DNA from: Achromobacter sp. | GTDB taxonomy: Bacteria; Pseudomonadota; Gammaproteobacteria; Burkholderiales; Burkholderiaceae_B | Assembly: GCA_003454835.1 (NCBI GenBank) | Contig: DMTA01000309.1 | Span: forward strand, 1 to 7,414 | Reading direction: 5' to 3' | DNA length: 7,414 bases | Shown: positions 5,752 through 7,414 of the stretch, one piece after another | How positions within the stretch are numbered: position 1 is the stretch's first letter | Layout of the letters: the number at the start of each line of letters is the position of its first letter | Translations under genes and position numbers: made by a program | Notes under the pieces: generated by a model | What the model was told of the DNA's origin: nothing | Databases searched by the model: none | Seen by the model: the letters and a program-made list of their open reading frames with translations, nothing else

Positions 5752-6378
5752 CCCTCTCGATCTACCCGCTGCCTGATCCTCCCGTTTGCGGCGCTGCTGG
5801 CCAGCGCCGCCGCGGCGCCCGGGCAGGCAGCGCCCGTGCAGGCCGCATCTATCCACGGCATCGACGTGTGCACGGTGACGGGGACGTCAGGGCAATACAG
5901 CGTGCGGGTGCGCAACACCAGCGACAAGACGCTTTCGCACGCCGACGTCGTGGGCGTGCATCTGAACGCCGCCGGCCAGGGCGGCAACACCGTCACCGTA
6001 AACCTGCAGGATTTGCCGCCCGGCAAGTACAAGACCGCCGTCCTGGCGCGCCACGGCGAATCGGCGGCGCTGGTCAGCATCGCCACCTACCAGACCGTCA
6101 ACGGCGTAGACACGCCGCAGCAGGAGCTCTACGCGGGCAAGGTTGCCCACGTGGCGCCCGGTTCAGCGTTGCAATACACATTGGCGCCGCTGGCCTTGCG
6201 CGGATGGACCGTGGCTTATGGCACGGCGCAGAGTCCCAAGCTCGAACCCGGCAGCGCCGTGCTCCTCATCTATCCCGCCCGCACCGGCAAGAAGCGTGAC
6301 GTCACGCGGCCCGATGCCGGGCGCGCGCCTGCGGACGTGGTGCCGCTGCATTCCTGCGCGACGCCCGGCAAACACTGA
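5749..6378 (+). CDS. Secreted/periplasmic protein of unknown function
   Basis: A 209-residue protein starting with GTG. GGAG sits 6 bases upstream, and no ATG precedes the signal sequence in this frame. The N-terminus is a clear Sec signal peptide: basic MPSRSTR, a hydrophobic core CLILPFAALLASAAAA, and a likely cleavage after PGQA (about 27). There is no lipobox, so it is not an evident lipoprotein. The mature part is rich in beta-forming sequence, with stretches such as YSVRVRNTSDKTLSHADVVG and TVTVNLQDLPPGKYKTAVL. Such patterns suggest an immunoglobulin-like or beta-sandwich fold, but I cannot name a family. Two mature cysteines (C41 and C203) near the two ends could form a disulfide. It follows the Trp-rich membrane protein by 52 bp and may share its transcript, with translation possibly limited by a hairpin at the start. 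T6 tract at 6385-6390 follows the stop without a convincing stem. Function not known. Confidence 0.8.
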   Translation: MPSRSTRCLILPFAALLASAAAAPGQAAPVQAASIHGIDVCTVTGTSGQYSVRVRNTSDKTLSHADVVGVHLNAAGQGGNTVTVNLQDLPPGKYKTAVLARHGESAALVSIATYQTVNGVDTPQQELYAGKVAHVAPGSALQYTLAPLALRGWTVAYGTAQSPKLEPGSAVLLIYPARTGKKRDVTRPDAGRAPADVVPLHSCATPGKH

Positions 6379-6416
6379 CCGCCCTTTTTTACCAACGACG
6401 AACCGCTTCGGTGCCG

Positions 6417-6493
6417 CCGATTTCCGCCCGATTGCCGCCCGGTTGCCGCCCGATTTCCGCCCGAACTCCGCCCGATTGCCGCCCGATTGCGGC
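6417..6493. repeat. 11-bp tandem repeat, seven units
   Basis: Seven abutting 11-bp units close to ccgattgccgc: 6417-6427 (ccgatttccgc), 6428-6438 (ccgattgccgc), 6439-6449 (ccggttgccgc), 6450-6460 (ccgatttccgc), 6461-6471 (ccgaactccgc), 6472-6482 (ccgattgccgc), 6483-6493 (ccgattgcggc). The array fills most of the 127-bp gap between two convergent genes, ending 12 bp before the leftward gene's stop. Unit length is not a multiple of three and no gene runs through it. No spacers are present. Confidence 0.88.
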
Positions 6494-6505
6494 CCCACGT
6501 ACCCC

Positions 6506-6907
6506 TCATGTGCCGCTCAGCAGATCGCGCTCGTTCAGCAGCGCGTACACGATCTCCGGCCGGTTGTCGAAACCGCGGCGGATGGCGGCCGGCAGCGACG
6601 CGCGCGTCTTGCGGCACAGCCCCGGAATCTCTTCAAGCTGAATCGAAATGCCGCGCGACGTGCGAACCTCGTTTTCGCTGGGCGTAATGTGGATGACGAT
6701 GCCAAGTTGCGCCTGAATGCGCCCCTGCATCAACCGCAGGTCGTCCAGGCTGGCGATGTTTTCCAGCCGCGCCACCAGGCGCTTTTCTTCCTCGCGCGTC
6801 AGCCGCAGAACGCGCAGGTCGGACGCCGGATTGGCCAGCAACTGGTCCCGGTCGCACACACAGGCGCCGGGAGGACATTCTTGGCGGATGGGAAACGGCA
6901 GGTTCAT
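6506..6907 (-). CDS. Conserved-type protein of unknown function with N-terminal cysteine cluster
   Basis: A 133-residue soluble protein. It resembles an uncharacterised family I associate with Burkholderiales, recognised from memory of its style, not from a search. The N-terminus has a compact cluster ECPPGACVC (C11, C16, C18), and a fourth cysteine is at C98 in PGLCRKTR. The middle is helical and charged (LRLTREEEKRLVARLENI, about 34-51), then LGIVIHITPSENEVRTSRG reads as strands. The C-terminus RASLPAAIRRGFDNRPEIVYALLNERDLL is again helical. The cysteines could bind metal or an Fe-S cluster, or form disulfides; this is inference. There is no signal peptide or membrane segment. ATG 6907 is chosen because the sequence upstream looks non-conserved and the longer frame would begin at TTG 7006; no clear Shine-Dalgarno precedes 6907. 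It diverges from the DUF218 gene at 7119. Confidence 0.75.
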   Translation of the reverse strand: MNLPFPIRQECPPGACVCDRDQLLANPASDLRVLRLTREEEKRLVARLENIASLDDLRLMQGRIQAQLGIVIHITPSENEVRTSRGISIQLEEIPGLCRKTRASLPAAIRRGFDNRPEIVYALLNERDLLSGT

Positions 6908-7118
6908 GGGGACGGTGCGCCAGCCACGACGGCGCGGGACGGTATCTTCGGATTCTAACCAGGATGACCGACCGCCCGCGTGCGCGCACTGCTCGTTTAC
7001 CCGCAAGCGCGGGCCGTGCTCGTCCCTGTCCCGCTACCAGCAATAGTTTAGGCGTGAGATTGCCCCAAACGCCTTTTGCCGTAAGCTCCTGCCCTTGCCC
7101 TGACACCCGGCTTACCCC
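6908..7118. promoter_or_regulatory. Divergent intergenic region with weak promoter-like sites
   Basis: This 211-bp gap must hold promoters for both flanking genes. Rightward, TTGCCC (7060-7065) and TAAGCT (7082-7087) are 16 bp apart and would start transcription about 25 bases before the ATG at 7119, a weak match. A 6-bp inverted repeat AGGCGT (7050-7055) / ACGCCT (7069-7074) surrounds the -35 position and could be an operator. Nothing stronger is visible. Confidence 0.3.
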
Positions 7119-7414
7119 ATGACAGTTTCGACCTACCGATTCGCGGCCCGTACGTTGATGGCCTTGGCTGCGCTCGTGCTGCTGGGCGCGGCAGTCCTGG
7201 CCGCAACCGGCCTGATGACGGGCGCCCGGAACGCCGACGTGGCCGTCGTGCTGGGCAACAAAGTTGAACCCGACGGCCAGCCTTCGCCACGCCTGGCCGC
7301 TCGGCTCGACACCGCCTACGACTGCTACGCCGCATCAAGATGCCGCATCCTGTTCGTCAGCGGCGGCGTGGATCCGGCCGGCACGGACGAGGCCGCGGCC
7401 ATGCGCGACTACCT
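7119..7414 (+). CDS. SanA/YdcF-family (DUF218) membrane-anchored protein, partial (C-terminus beyond right edge)
   Basis: The frame is open from ATG 7119 to the window end, giving 98 complete codons. Residues about 10-32 (ARTLMALAALVLLGAAVLAATGL) are a single membrane anchor or uncleaved signal, placing the rest in the periplasm. The DUF218 domain then begins with NADVAVVLGNKVEPDGQPS, the strand and glycine turn that opens this family. It continues through PRLAARLDTAYDCY and RILFVSGGVDPAGTDEAAAMRDY, the second strand with its SGG turn and the acidic pair that follows. E. coli SanA, of the same architecture, is linked to envelope barrier function (vancomycin exclusion). The catalytic role of the family is unsettled. 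No good Shine-Dalgarno precedes 7119; ATG 7158 is possible but would cut into the anchor. Roughly half of the protein should lie outside the window. Confidence 0.85.
   Translation, partial: MTVSTYRFAARTLMALAALVLLGAAVLAATGLMTGARNADVAVVLGNKVEPDGQPSPRLAARLDTAYDCYAASRCRILFVSGGVDPAGTDEAAAMRDY

Noticed and set aside
6417..6493. CRISPR-like array
   Set aside because: Units of 11 bp abut directly with no spacers, and no cas gene is present.
6143..6958. Rightward open frame running through the 11-bp array
   Set aside because: It overlaps two better genes, and its repeat part (RLPP, RPIS) is simply the translated tandem array. There is no convincing start.

Overview
The window is GC-rich bacterial chromosome with densely packed genes and strong G/C preference at third codon positions. 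Its gene content (NimT/NimR-like pair, Tam, TerC/Alx next to an NhaR-type regulator, a SanA/YdcF-like protein) and protein style point to a betaproteobacterium of the order Burkholderiales, most likely Alcaligenaceae (Achromobacter/Bordetella-like). The taxon is an inference; there is no rRNA or other marker here. No tRNA, rRNA, CRISPR array, insertion sequence or phage gene was seen.

Left part (1-2225): a CynX/NimT-type major facilitator transporter, cut by the left edge, is transcribed leftward. Diverging from it across about 140 bp is an AraC-family regulator with an N-terminal cupin, arranged like nimT/nimR of E. coli. The transporter begins with an unusual run of pentapeptide repeats encoded by a 15-bp tandem repeat. 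Downstream of the regulator lie a hairpin and a five-unit 8-bp GATC array, in the convergent gap before tam.

Middle (2226-5211): tam (trans-aconitate 2-methyltransferase) and terC/alx (a TerC-family membrane protein, probable Mn2+ exporter) both run leftward. A strong intrinsic terminator separates them, and tam has a credible promoter of its own. An NhaR-type LysR regulator diverges from terC across 108 bp, which suggests it controls terC in response to sodium, pH or manganese stress.

Right part (5212-7414): a small tryptophan-rich protein with two membrane segments is followed, after 52 bp, by a secreted protein of unknown function. The secreted protein starts at GTG behind an 8-bp hairpin that partly covers its ribosome-binding site. 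A seven-copy 11-bp tandem repeat fills the next convergent gap, before a leftward conserved protein of unknown function with a cysteine cluster. Finally a SanA/YdcF-family (DUF218) membrane-anchored protein starts rightward and is cut by the right edge.

Most of the window is ordinary core-type chromosome. The points worth a second look are three unrelated short tandem arrays (15, 8 and 11 bp), the nhaR-terC pairing, the start-site hairpin, and three uncharacterised small proteins.
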